A DNA stretch of 64,000 bases from Ascaris suum. Taxonomy: Eukaryota > Nematoda > Chromadorea > Rhabditida > Ascarididae. Every line of letters starts with the position of its first letter. Within the stretch, counting starts at the first letter, position 1. Under the pieces are notes generated by a model that was not told the origin of the DNA, searched no databases, and saw only the letters and a list, made by a program, of their open reading frames with translations. Location: positions 3,097,336 through 3,161,335 of the forward strand of contig CM024174.1 in NCBI GenBank assembly GCA_013433145.1, read 5' to 3'. Shown here piece by piece: positions 1 through 12,082 of this stretch. A program made the position numbers and the translations under genes.

Positions 1-2193
1 GTAATATTTATTCAGCGATCGATTGAAAATGTTCGACTTTCGCTTTCGAATTTACTGCGCTGAATAAAGCTTTTCTTTTTCCAAGTTTTCGAGTTTTCGA
101 GTTTTCCTTATATACCTTACAAAACTAAATGAACGTCTGCCAAATTTAAGGGCCCAAGATAGAAAAAAAAGTTCCTAGATGGGGTCTAAAGTTTATAATT
201 TTGCTTATAGCTGAAGTTCCCAGCTTATAATTCAGAAGGTTGAAATATGGTCGAAAGCTGCAGATTGACAGATGTGCAAGAAATGGTGTTAGCTAACACA
301 CACACAAGAGGGGAAGCGTCGTGTTTGAATGGTATGATATTCGTTGGAATAATTTCTGATGTCGTTAGCATCCTGGAATGCATTACATATGTTGTTTTCG
401 CAGGGGAAGTTGCAGGATTTCTCTCCAACCCCCCCCCCCCCCCTCTCCCTCATCCCGCATTGTGCGTTAGGGTCATCAACTCTGTGGAACAAGTGACGCA
501 AAGCATGATCAAAGCAAAGGATAGTTCGCGAACTGAGCAATATACACCACAGCTATAAGATATACAAGCTCTCACACTCTTCTCGATACGCATCACCTGC
601 ATTTCAATTGTTCTGCAAAATAAACCCAACGATGTGAAACAGTGAGCTTGGGGTATTGTGCTGCAACAGTCCTACAAAATTCATATGTTCGCAAATCCTC
701 ACAACGATTTGTTGTACCGCGTAGAAATCTTGAATATTATCCGAATTGCTCTCATCTGTTTTCTAAACCTTGCCATTGCATTCTTTAGCTTGGGTTTCTC
801 GCACCTGAAGGAATCTGGAGGCGCACCTGGTTTTAGTTGCTCTAGGTCATATCATCCCATTATAGAAGGAAACTCATATTCGAATATCGCTATGAATCAA
901 TGCAATGAATAAGCCCTCTTCGTTTTCCTTTCCTTCTAACTCATTCTTACGGTGAAGATGTCCTCGAACTCAGTGCATCGAGTAACGCCTAGTGCAGTTA
1001 CATTCATGACGACCTGAGGTCATTTCTAGATGAAATAATGGCGGATCTCGTTTTCGAATATAAGGAAGGAGGAGGAAGTGAGGGTAGATACAGGATACAT
1101 ATAAGGCATTAACACAGAATTATCGAGGAGGTGTGCGTTGTTCACATGGAAGTGTTGATTCTTCACGGTCACTTTATTTGTAATAAGTTGTAGATGAAAA
1201 TCTCTCAGGTATTATTGCCAGTTCGTAATATTTGCTAATAAGATTGGACGAGATTGCCTACTAGCAGTTATATTGTTACTCTTGTTGTATTTTTTTGAGA
1301 GCATATGTAAATCATGCGACAGTTGCGCCCCTAAATGGTGGACACACAATATGGTAATGGAACGTGCCATCGTGTTAATGAAATCTATAGTGTTGGTTGA
1401 AATTTTGCAACTTTCTACGCGAATTTAAGGAGGAGGAGGGGGGGGGGGGAGGGCTGGGGCTGATGGAATACATCGAAAACGTTGTACGAAAATGCCTTAA
1501 CTTGAAGCATAATTGATCATTTCGAGCAAGGGGATGTTTAATTGACACTTCGATTCATCTGTAAGGATACAGACTTTGGCAAAAGTGCAGACAGATTCTG
1601 GGACATTACAGCAATGAATCGATCGAACCAGTGCACACTGAAATGGAGACAACATCGGGCGGATTAAATGTTTGCGTTTCTTCTGAATTCTTAAAATCGA
1701 CAGTGGTGAACTAGATTGGTTTTAGTGTATTTTTGGTCAGCCTGTAGACTATCCGTCATTTTTCAGCGATGCAGCTCGCTCTATCTTCCTTAGGAATGGA
1801 GTTTTATTTTAATGCAGAGGACATATTTTCATCTTTCTTTTCGAGTTTAAGAGATGTATCTATGACCGCATTCTCCGTTAACGGTGAGCCAACCAGTCTC
1901 TCATCTGTAATATATAAAAGGATGATGTTACAAAAAACTTCATCCGCTTCAATTGTACGAGTTATTGGGTCAGAATGAATTTAGTTCCACGAGGAGCGGG
2001 GACAAATGGTATGAAGGATTGTGCCACCCACAGTTTGGATGCAAAAAACTTACCTGCCAAAGGCGGTATACCACAGTGCCATCCCACTGCTCGCCACTCA
2101 CTCGCAAGTCAATTTTTATAGACTCACACGAACAACTGCCCCTCCAGGTAGCAACTATTCATAGAAATATGTAAAAAATCACCGATTTTTTCA
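1..2193. other. Intergenic/upstream region, no supported gene
   Basis: I see no coding exon with recognisable homology here. Short open frames at 658-912 and 1769-1978 have no similarity I recognise; the second begins just after a TTTTTCAG at 1760-1766, so an untranslated or leader exon of the downstream gene is possible but unproven. The stretch contains a run of 15 C at 429-443 and 12 G at 1438-1449. Confidence 0.5.
2187..2193 (+). promoter_or_regulatory. Likely trans-splice acceptor for TRMT2A copy 1
   Basis: A TTTTTTCAG sequence lies 3 bases upstream of the ATG at 2197. In nematodes such sites just before a start codon commonly receive a spliced leader; an ordinary cis acceptor joining a 5' UTR exon is the alternative. 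The equivalent site exists before copy 2. Confidence 0.35.
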
Positions 2194-2196
2194 GTG

Positions 2197-5100
2197 ATGG
2201 ATGAATCGTTGAATCGTATAAAATGTGAGAACGTCGACAAAGATGATGTAAGGGAATTAGCCGATGTCAGCTCAAATAATGAACCTGACGGTGACCCTCC
2301 CCAAGCGATCGATGACGACACTGCTGTAGAGAAGACTTCCGTTGATAACGAGGAAGGCGTCAACTGTCCACCAGACCCAAACACTAGTTGCCGCGTTCAA
2401 CTTCAAAACCTCCCTCGCTATATGGGCCACAAACAAATTAAAACATTTCTTGCCAAGTAAGTGCTAAATTTTTCATCAAAGAAAACAGGTCATCCTCGAA
2501 GGCAGGTGAGTATTACTCGGAATTTATGACCTGTGATATTCTTATAGAGCTTTCGAACTGAATTTTGCGATTTTCTTTTATGCTGAATGAGTGGCGGCGA
2601 TATATCTGTTTAATCGATCCATCGAATGCAGCAAGAGTTCCTCTATGCCAAAGAAAAAGAAGATGGTTTCTTTATAAAGCGATCACAATCCACAACTTTG
2701 CACAATCCAAAATATAGCTGCAATAAAAGTTTCAGTGACAGCTGTCATTAGTGGCATTTCTATAGACTTATGGATAACTCATCCCTTCAAAGAGCTGAAT
2801 TGTTTGTAGAGATAGCAGACAGGAAGAGGCTCGCTGAAATGTGTTGTTGTTGTTGACAGCCAAAAATATGGCAAAATATGAGGGCTAAATTGTTGCAAAT
2901 TTCGTTCGTTTAGATCAGATCTCTGATACGTTCTTTACTCTAAAATTGCTATTAAAACCATTGATTGGGAAGATTGCTGTTGCAGGATTTTGTGATTTTT
3001 CTGATTCCCTCATTATTTAATGCTTAAAAGGCGGAATTCTTTTCTAAGATGTCAACTCGCAGCCTCTCGTTTAAAAATTTTTCTAGTCGTTCCCTTCTCA
3101 TAGACTAATCAGAGGTGAAAGCTTTGAAAGATTCTTTCTAGGCATTTGCACAAATCGTCGTTGAGGAAGATTCGAATGTTTTCCGATACGGTTTACTTCT
3201 CGTTGTCATCTCCAGAAGAAGCCAGAAAGGCAATCGATCTGCTAAATGGTTTCGAACTGAAAGGTCGTAAGATGACAGCCAGGATATGTGCTCCGGAACC
3301 AATTAAAGGCAGAGATATATCGGTGAGGACTGAGTGGGATTCGCCTGATCTGTTGATTTGATGCGGTCGGAGGTGTGGACTCTCACTGGATACGGTAAAG
3401 AAAAAAGGGAGTGGAAGTTGAAGCAATGTTATAGGTGACGGTGCTGGTGATCTATATTCGCATTAAATCCCACCCTTTTTCTTAACGGGTTTCAGAGTTT
3501 TTTTTTTTCTGAACGTGAACTTTTTTTTTTCAATTTTTTGCCTTAACTATTGGATGGTGGCATGAGCATTAGCGCAGTGTGTTAGGTATTTGCTTGGAAA
3601 GCTGAAGGTCTGGGGTTCGGATCTATGAGACGTTGACCATTACATAGTGATTAGCTTCCAAAACTGGGCTGGATTAAAACGAGCTTTGTCATAAGGCATA
3701 CATTTATTGATTCGATATTTTTTCTAAAGCTGCCCTGTAAAAACTTAAAGAAATGCTATCAACTCATTTTTCCTGCAATAAGAACTCGGTCGAGAGATCA
3801 GTGCTTTGTGCATGACTTCACATTAAAACCCTAACAAGCAATTTGTGCTTATTTTCACATACACGTATACGTATATATGTTTATAAATGTAAACGTGTGC
3901 GTTATCTACACAGGTCGACATGTGTACATTTATTTGTAAATGGATTTTCAGGTGAAGGGAAATCATAAGAGCTAGTCGTATACAAGTCTAGAAAACGCCT
4001 GAGAAATTCCTGAGAAGAGTTTATTGAGTTGTTCATCGACGGTTACAGCACTCACGGTGAGCGATCGGACTACAGTACTGCTGTGGAGAAAGACATTCAA
4101 AATTTCGATCAAAATTGTTGCCACTGAAAGTGCACTCGTATATTGCCTCACTAGGAGATTTAATACTGCAAAGGATCTTTTCGCCTTGGGGCAAAGGCAT
4201 CCCATTACCAGAGGCTGACATTTGGAGGATATGAAAGGGCGAACTCGGCGATTTCCTTAAGAACCCTCATCCACATCCCACCTAATGCTGCAGATTTTAG
4301 AGGTCGCATTCGGATACACCTGTGAGCCGAAGTGCGAGAGACATTGTCACTCCGCTTGCCGATATAGACTATAATGAGCAACTAGAGCGTAAGATGGCCG
4401 ATGCGAAGCGACTGGCAACAACACTCGTGAGGCAGATGGTCTCAGCAAACGTGAAAGATGCACGAGCCATTAATGCATGGAAACTCGTTCAACCGGTCAG
4501 TCACCCGTATGTATTTATAACGTGGATTGAATTGTTTATTAACGGAAATGCTTTTACACTAATGATAGGCGTTCCTTTAATTTCCGTTGCTTTCCTAACG
4601 ATCACACCTTTCGCAGGAATGTTATCCTAGTGAGCCCTCTGTATAGATGTAGACAGAATAAGTCTGGTCCTATTTAATGGTTGACAAAGAGGTACTGCGC
4701 ATTTTACGGTGGAATGTTTGGGAATCTGTGTAAGGCATTCATATTTTTGCACATAATGCAATAACAGCTGTGCTAGTCTGAGCTTTTTATAGCGAGCTTT
4801 ATGTAAATACAATTTGCAGATTGCCAGCACTTATGCTGATTGAGGTAGCAGGTTATTAGTACTGGCAGCTGTTTGTACGTAAATGCAAGGTGGTAAGGAA
4901 AGCTGTAATAGACAGTTGTATTTGAGTAAGACAACGTGCAAAAAAAGATTCATAAAGCAAGGACGATTATTTCGTAATTATCAACTTATCAGTATAGATG
5001 AAATTACTAGATCGGCTCGGCTGCTTATGGGCAATTGTTTAAGATTCGACGTTCGCCCCAAACGAGTGGTTATCGTAACAAATGTGAGTTTACGGTGGGT

Positions 5101-8100
5101 CACGACCTCGAAGGAAATATTTGCGTTGGTTTCGTTGGTGGTCGATTCTCAGCCAGTTTACATTATATATTGCCTATGGATAAATGTACGAATATTTCCG
5201 ATCGTATGAAAGGTATCGTCAACGCGTTCCAGAAATTCGTCGTCGACAGTGAGCAGGCGGTGATTTTGTAAATCTTTTTTTTTTTTTTTTTTGATTCCTT
5301 TCAGTCAGTATTAATTGGTTCGATTGGATTTTTTCTTGCTTTCTATGATATTATACTTGGGGGCGGAAAATGGCAATGTGGAGAATTTTCACCTGAGGTA
5401 AAGAGAACTGAGGACAGTGAAAGAACGGAAGAAACGGATGGGAGTTTTATCGTTCGAGAGCAATAAGTGTCCTCCCCCTCCTCTCCGCTGCCTTGTCTCT
5501 TTATCCCATTCCGTTCCCCGTACTCTCATTGTCCTTTCCAACAGTTTTCTTGCCATCCTTCCCCGTCGCCATCCTTTTCAGTAATTGAATCCAACTGATG
5601 AGAGCTTTCTTTCGAAACACGTTGTTTATCAGTGGTTGCGATTCGTAATTGCACGCATCAAATAACTGCATGAGAAAAGTAACAGCTTTGGATGAGCATC
5701 CTTCGTCGACACATTCCGGTAATTAGTATCAGCTTGTAGTTGATATTAGCCGATTTGTCCCGTTATTCGAATATACATCGTTGCAGCCATTCAATGAGTT
5801 TGAGCGTATCGGATTATGGAAGATGCTTACGGTTCGAGAATTCGTCGATGACGTCATGATTATTGTAACCATATTTCCGATGACCGATAGCGAGAAGGAA
5901 GGCCAACTGAAGGAAGCCCTCGTTGAGAGATTCCTTCGGGTTGATGCTTTGTCAGAGGAGGAGAACAAGTTTAGAGTGACGTCAATTTATTGGCAAAAAT
6001 TGGCCAACGCTAGCGATCCGCCTATATATGAGCATATCGCAGGTTGGATTTATATTCTTCATAATGTTTTATCACGTCAGCCACTAAAGACAGTATGATG
6101 TGATGAGGGAATGCTTGATTGTTGACCCTCTAAAAGAATCCATCAGTTGGCTGGGAAGAGAATAGAGGTGTAAAAAAGGAGGAGAGGAAAAAGCTTGTGA
6201 AATTCGTCTTCATTTAGTTGTTCATGCGAAAACAGCGAAAGGTTTTCTGCAGATTATTGAAGTAGAATACTCCTTGGTGAAAAATTCTTTGACGCTTTGA
6301 GCAGTCGGTAGGTTTTGCTAACATGGGCAAGCTTTGAAATTAATAAAATGCAAGGGAAGAGTAGCCAACAGCTTTCAAGACGTTGTTGCGTCCTCTGTTG
6401 TTGTATCAAACTGTAAAATAATTTTTATCTTTGCTCTTAAAGTCAGGGACACATCGAGATCCTAGTAAAATTAATCACGGTTTTAGGGCGGACGAATATA
6501 TCTTTTGCAGTTCATTGAGGTCTGCTTATTTCCTCGGTGTGTTCTACCTATATATGTGTTCTAATGGGCGACCGTGCATTTGCTGAATCGACGAGTTCCT
6601 TAAGCTCTGCGATTGATAGTAGTCGAACTGGCTGTTACGTTTAACGCATTTATGGGATTCATTATATAAAGAAGAGTCTTTTGAGCGCACCTAATGACTC
6701 GAGCATAACAGATGCCGTGAATTTATAAAGAAGTACGTTGTTAAATGATTCACATAGAATTTAGGGACGCCGTATATCTATGAGACGATAGTTGGTGTTC
6801 GGTTTCGTGTCTCACCTGGAGCGTTTTTCCAAACGAATAGCTATGGTGCGGCAGTATTATACTCAACGATTGCTGAAAAGACGAATCTTTTGAGCGCACC
6901 TAATGAATGGAGCAAAACAGATGCCGTGAATTTAGAAGGCATGGATTTATCTGGTCAAGCAGACGGTGAATTCGGAAGTAAATCCGAGGGATCCGCAGGC
7001 AACATTGACACAAAGATGGAGAAGCAAGAAGTGGTGAGTAGTATAAGCAATCTTTCAATTCCTTCTTAGAAATAAGAGAAGAGATTTCCGGACTAGTTTT
7101 ATCATCTATGTCTGGTCCTGAAGACAAAGCGCGATATTTAAACCACCGATCGCCAATTCTCAGAGGCCGGTTGGTTGGGTAGTATAATTATGATTGAGGG
7201 TACATTCCACGAATTGTCATAAAAATTGGTGGATTTATGATATTTATGTGTGGGGACGGCAATGAAAAAAGAAAAGCTTATACTTATGTAAGAATGGACT
7301 GAGCAATATAAAATTGAAGTAGTGCCTCGCAACCTAGGTCGTATACTGTTCGGCTATCTTTCAAGTCGGAAGTGTCGTATCAGCAAGTCTCACTTGCGGT
7401 CGCAGGAAGTACTGCTGCAAAATATAAATGCCTAGCCAATCTTATCTCAAGAATAGTGATGAGTATCGAGGGACATACCATAGTGCTGAGAGCGGGCGAA
7501 TCGTAATCCTTCATTTTAAGCTCGAAAGTTTCAGTCTTTCATGATTATATTGTGGTGCCAAGGTAGTGGTTGCTAATACGCTTATGGTTCTGTGATACAT
7601 ATATCCTGTTAATAGTATATACTAGTTATTTCTGTGGGTAATGTTTTTCATAAATGAATCATTAAAACACATTTGCTCTTTGGCGAGGAGATATTCAATT
7701 GCGCTTTTTTTTGTAAATGAATGTAGAATTAAGGAATGAGTAGAGCAAGTAATCTCCTCTTATATTTGGACCGAGTGGTCTTATTCGTTTTCTAGGCTCA
7801 CTAAAATCCATTCAGCTTTCGATGCTTTCTTCACCTATTTCTCAAAAAAGTGATTTTCTTATTTCGATTATATATAAGTGAAATATGTGAATGAGATAGG
7901 AAGTTTTCTGTAATGTTTATTTGAGAAGAAGAGAAATGTTGGTGATTGAATGCCGCATTACCTTCCCTCACTGGGTCCTCAGCGGGACGGGTGATCCATT
8001 GGGGGCAGATCTGCAGTATGTCTACACTATTTTTGTGCAGCTGTATGTTAGTGATGTTGAGTCTTAAATTAGGTCTGAAGCATTTTGATGCTTCATTTTT

Positions 8101-11100
8101 CCGTGTTACTTATAGAAGCAATGCGAAAAATTGCTGCATTTAAAGGTATGGATTGGAGGGGTCGGCATATCTGTCAGGTGGACGTTTAATTTCCAATGCC
8201 ACATCCTACTTGTATCGTTTGCCTTTTAGATTGTTCTGATGTGAGAATTACTATATTATTTTTTAATTAAGGAGCAAAATGACTCATGCGTGCGGAATGA
8301 GTCGACTCGACAAGAATTTGAAGAGATTGTTGAACCAACATTTGCTACAGACCTGCAAAATGATGCGAAGGTAGTGGTAAAAAGTGCTCGCTCATTGAAT
8401 AGAATCGTCACTCGATCCAGTTTCCGACTTTTCTTCTCACTTGATTGGTTTCTGCTGCGTTTTCAATGTTGACTGGTCCGTTGCTTATGTCAATGCATAG
8501 AAAAATTCTTCATCACTTTGTCTCCCATCCTCCCCTTCATCCTCCACCCTCTATCGCGCTCTTTCGCCTTATTCTGTGTCAGAGTGACATACCCGTATTT
8601 ATCTGGCAGATTTTTCGTTCGTTTCTTACTTGTTGTTTTGCAGAATTCGAAGGAATTGTCCAGTGAGGTGGCAGTGGAATCAGATAGTAGATGCATTGTT
8701 CAGAAAGGAGCGGAATGTGGTGAACGATGTATAGAAGAAAGCGAGCAGGTTGCAGCAAAGAAGCAAAAATTAGATCACGATTGCGCTGTTAGTTGGATTT
8801 TTGGAGTTGTTTATCTTTTTTTTTTAAGTTGTTTCTTTGCTTAGTTTTGTTGGCGTATTATATATGAACAAGTTTTGTAAGCAGTAGTCTCGAATAGGGC
8901 GAACATAATGGCTAGGGAAGGGAAGGAGGTGGTTGAAGGAGGAGAAGCGCGTCCATCTTGCCCTTGTTGATCTACGCAACCATTGCTTCCCCTCCTTCCC
9001 TCCCACAATTCCGCCTTGTTTCCCTCTCTTTTCCCGTCTCCTCAGTGCAAGATAAAAGCTGTGATTTTTGCATAAATGTTTGCGATTTTTGCATGCATTT
9101 TTATCCATTTGCGAAAAATCCAGTGGATGAGATGTGGTTTGAGCTTCTGAGGCAGTCCAAGGAGTGCACAGGAAGACGACTTTCAACGACAAGTTTTTTC
9201 TCTGTAGCCATGTTTTTGATCAGGTGCTAAAGTGATAGAAGAGAAATGGCTGAGATAGTGGTCGATGTGAGGTGGGGGTCATCCCGATGACAAGAAACGG
9301 ATTGACCTAATGCGAGAGGTGAAAGATGCTGTACCCATGTGGACGGCTTATTACGATCTTAATTAGCGACAGGCAGGTATCACATTGAAAGGAAGAGGGG
9401 CACAAGGTTAGGTTACACACACATGCGCGACTATGGATTTCCATTTTACCACTGCTGCGTCATTAAGTCATTCAAGACGTGGAGATTATGAGATTGTTCC
9501 TGAAATTGTCCATTCATAATTTCGTAACGAACTTCACCGTTCAATAATTATGTGTTCCTAAAAATATGTCACATGATTTTTAGCTTGTTGAGAATATACG
9601 AGAGAATTTGAAGTAAGAAATGTGTAACCCTTTAGAAGAAGCATTTGCTCGAGTTTTGCGGTAAATTCGTTCAGGATATGGAGAAGAATCTAAAGAACAC
9701 GAATTTGGCGTCGAAGGCAACTGTGATATTGGACGTGTGTTGTGGAACGGGTACAATAGGGCTATGTCTGTTATCTCTGTTGAAAAATTCGAAAAGCGCT
9801 GGTCGCCGGTATTTGGTTGGTATTGAGGTGGTTCCTGAAGCGATTGAAGACGCCAAATGCAACGCATCCGAAAATATGTTCACTGAAGAGGAGTAAGTTG
9901 GTGACTTCATTTACCTGACGGTGTAATTATTGTGGAGTGAATGAACTGGATAGTAACTTCTGTCCGTTTCGAGGATAAACTTCGCTTTTTTTGTATTTCC
10001 AGATTCATTATTTCTGATAGTAACTTCTGCTCCGTTTCGAGGATAAACTTCGCTTTTTTTGTATTTCCAGATTCATTATTTCTATGTGCGCGTCTGGGGG
10101 GAGGGAGAAGGGGAGTCACTCCCAATTATAGTTTGTTCTTCGTGCTTATTCGTATTTTCTTTCGCCTTATTTTCTCATCCGCTCAAGAAATGCTTTCGTT
10201 TAGCTTTAAAGTCGCATTATGGATTTGAAATGTTAGACATCCTGAGAGAATCCTGATTTCTAGGTTGAAATCCGATTAATCCATTATTTATACAGATTAA
10301 CTCGCTATAGACGCACTATCAACCAACACTCCCTGTTTGTCTTGCGTCTGTTTGCGTCTAATATATCGGCGCTCAGAACGAACTGTTCAATGATTTACAG
10401 CTTCACAATATAAATTTATCGAGAATATTTATTCGCACTACATATGAACGTTTATGCTGAATGTTTGAAGAGTTCGAACAAGCAATGAATTTTCCTTTCA
10501 GGTGTTGTTTTGTAAGTGGAAAGGCCGAGGAAGTTTTTCGTGGATTGCGTCATTATATGCCGACGTCAGTTAAACTAGATGAAGCGAACGTGGTCGCGAT
10601 ATTGGATCCACCTCGAGCTGGAATACACGAGAAGGTCGTGCTTGGATGCAGGATGGTTCGACGTTTACTTCTTGTTCCTTGTAGCGTATGATCCGTCAAG
10701 CATAATTATTCCTAACACTAGAGTAGTGTTGTGCCGTTAGAGCAGTGCGCAACTTGGGTTGATTTTCTCCTCTATGGGATAGGTGGGTATGTTTTTCAGA
10801 TCACCTGATGAGATTGCTTCAAGGGTTTCGATTTCGGTGAGCATGTAGATGTGCAAGTATCGGCCGGCGATGGTACGTTTCAGCACGTATTATCGAATCA
10901 TAGAAGTTCATGTGCTATGGAGTACCTGAGAGTCGTTTCTCAGTAAAAGATTAGAGATGGTTGCGGAAAATTTTTGAATTTTTCAAGTAAAGTTTTTTTT
11001 TAAATTGTAGTATATGACGAGAACTATTATTTGTGGGAATGAAGAAGTCGTGAAGCACGTGTAACATTTGAAGTCACTTCATGTTCGTTGTTCGTGATCT

Positions 11101-12082
11101 CTAGTCTCATGTTCTAAACGTCAGGATCAAAACTTTATTATATGAGGTAAAATATTACGAGGGAGGTTCCTTAGTCTTCCATCATATTTAAGTTTCTCTT
11201 ATTTTAGCTAAAGAAGTGCATATCTTTTGTGGATTCTTTCAAGATGATACTTGTTTGTAACGATGTGCTTAGCATTAGCAATGAGCATAAAATTGTCTAA
11301 GAATTTGAAGTATATGAGGAGAGGAGATCAACCAGTTAAGAAGAAGTGACCATTTATTTATAGTGACCATTAGTGACCGTTTGCTGCAATTCAGAAATAG
11401 CAAAGAAAAAAATTTTAGAAACGCCTGAATATTGCAATCAAAAACGTTTCGAAATTAGGGAATACGAGGAGCGAGGCAGAATCATTGGTAGATGAAAAGT
11501 AACGAGCATTAATTAACCTGTTTAGGTGCATTTTTCTACACGAGTGCGCGAATAGTGAGTGATTTTATATTGTTTGTTGAGGTAGCATATAATAGTGGGA
11601 CTTTCATAGGAATTTAATAGCGCTTCAATGCTGCATATCGCGGCTAAAGGACCACCTCTTATATTGTTATTTATTTTATTAATAAATGTGGTCGTATGTG
11701 ATTTGAACGAGTAGACATTGGTAATTTTTATGTTGTGGATAATAAGCAATATATGAGCGGGGGAGGGAGAGGGGGGTGCGGAAACAGTATCAACCATTTC
11801 GACTCTTCCTTTATTGGGGATAATTTTTGTATGATATAAGCGCAATTAATGAGAAAAGTAGGATTTTTGTTAAAATTTAGCGATTTATTGCAGTTGTCTT
11901 CCCTGAAAAGGCTGATCTTCGTATCCTGTGAACCGTCTTTGGCGCTTAAAAACTTGGTGGATTTATGCAGGCCAAGGTCGAAGAAATACGATGGGGAACC
12001 GTTTACGCTGACATCTATTACGCCGGTCGATATGTTTCCTCAGACAAAACACTGTGAATGGGTTGTCCAATTGGATCGATAA
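2197..12082 (+). CDS. TRMT2A: tRNA (uracil-5-)-methyltransferase, TRMT2A-like, copy 1 (active-site intact)
   Basis: Eleven exons join in phase to about 739 residues: 2197-2456, 3142-3322, 4301-4495, 5044-5259, 5787-6042, 6765-7033, 8272-8370, 8644-8787, 9636-9892, 10502-10655, 11894-12082 (stop TAA). The family uses SAM to make m5U54 in tRNA. Visible order: acidic N-tail; an RRM split over exons 1-2 (VQLQNLP, then DTVYFSL); VTPLADIDYNEQLERK; YRNKCEFTVG; the SAM-contact motif FFQTN in exon 6; a Ser/Glu-rich linker in exons 6-8 with basic KKQKL; motif I LDVCCGTGTIGL with the acidic VGIE; DPPRAG; the nucleophile Cys in FVSCEPS; the general-base Glu in HCEWVV. All residues needed for catalysis by the TrmA family are present. 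The linker of about 130 residues is absent from the human protein, making this longer than human TRMT2A (625). Exon 7 borders and the exon 8 donor (GTTAGT) are the least certain. A paralogue follows in tandem. Confidence 0.92.
3556..3632 (+). repeat. tRNA-like / SINE-like fragment in intron 2 of TRMT2A copy 1
   Basis: A pol III-type A box (TAGCGCAGTGTGTTAGG, from 3570) and a B box-like GGTTCGGATCT (3614-3624) sit at tRNA-like spacing. The ends do not pair into an acceptor stem, and the B box has a mismatch, so a degenerate tRNA-derived SINE is likelier than a working tRNA gene. Confidence 0.4.
6671..6730 (+). repeat. Partial intronic copy of TRMT2A exon 6 sequence
   Basis: About 58 bases match 6880-6937 inside exon 6 (shared stretches such as TCTTTTGAGCGCACCTAATG and AGATGCCGTGAATTTA). 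The copy lies in intron 5, just upstream of the exon acceptor, and has stops in the exon frame, so it is a non-coding direct duplicate. Confidence 0.8.
9949..10083 (+). repeat. 67-68 bp direct tandem duplication in intron 9 of TRMT2A copy 1
   Basis: Two adjacent units, 9949-10015 and 10016-10083, are identical except for one inserted base. Each unit ends near a TTTGTATTTCCAG that resembles a splice acceptor. Near identity indicates a very recent duplication. Confidence 0.95.

Noticed and set aside
1769..1978. 69-residue frame starting just after TTTTTCAG
   Set aside because: No homology recognised, and no in-phase donor linking it to TRMT2A exon 1; kept only as a possible leader exon.
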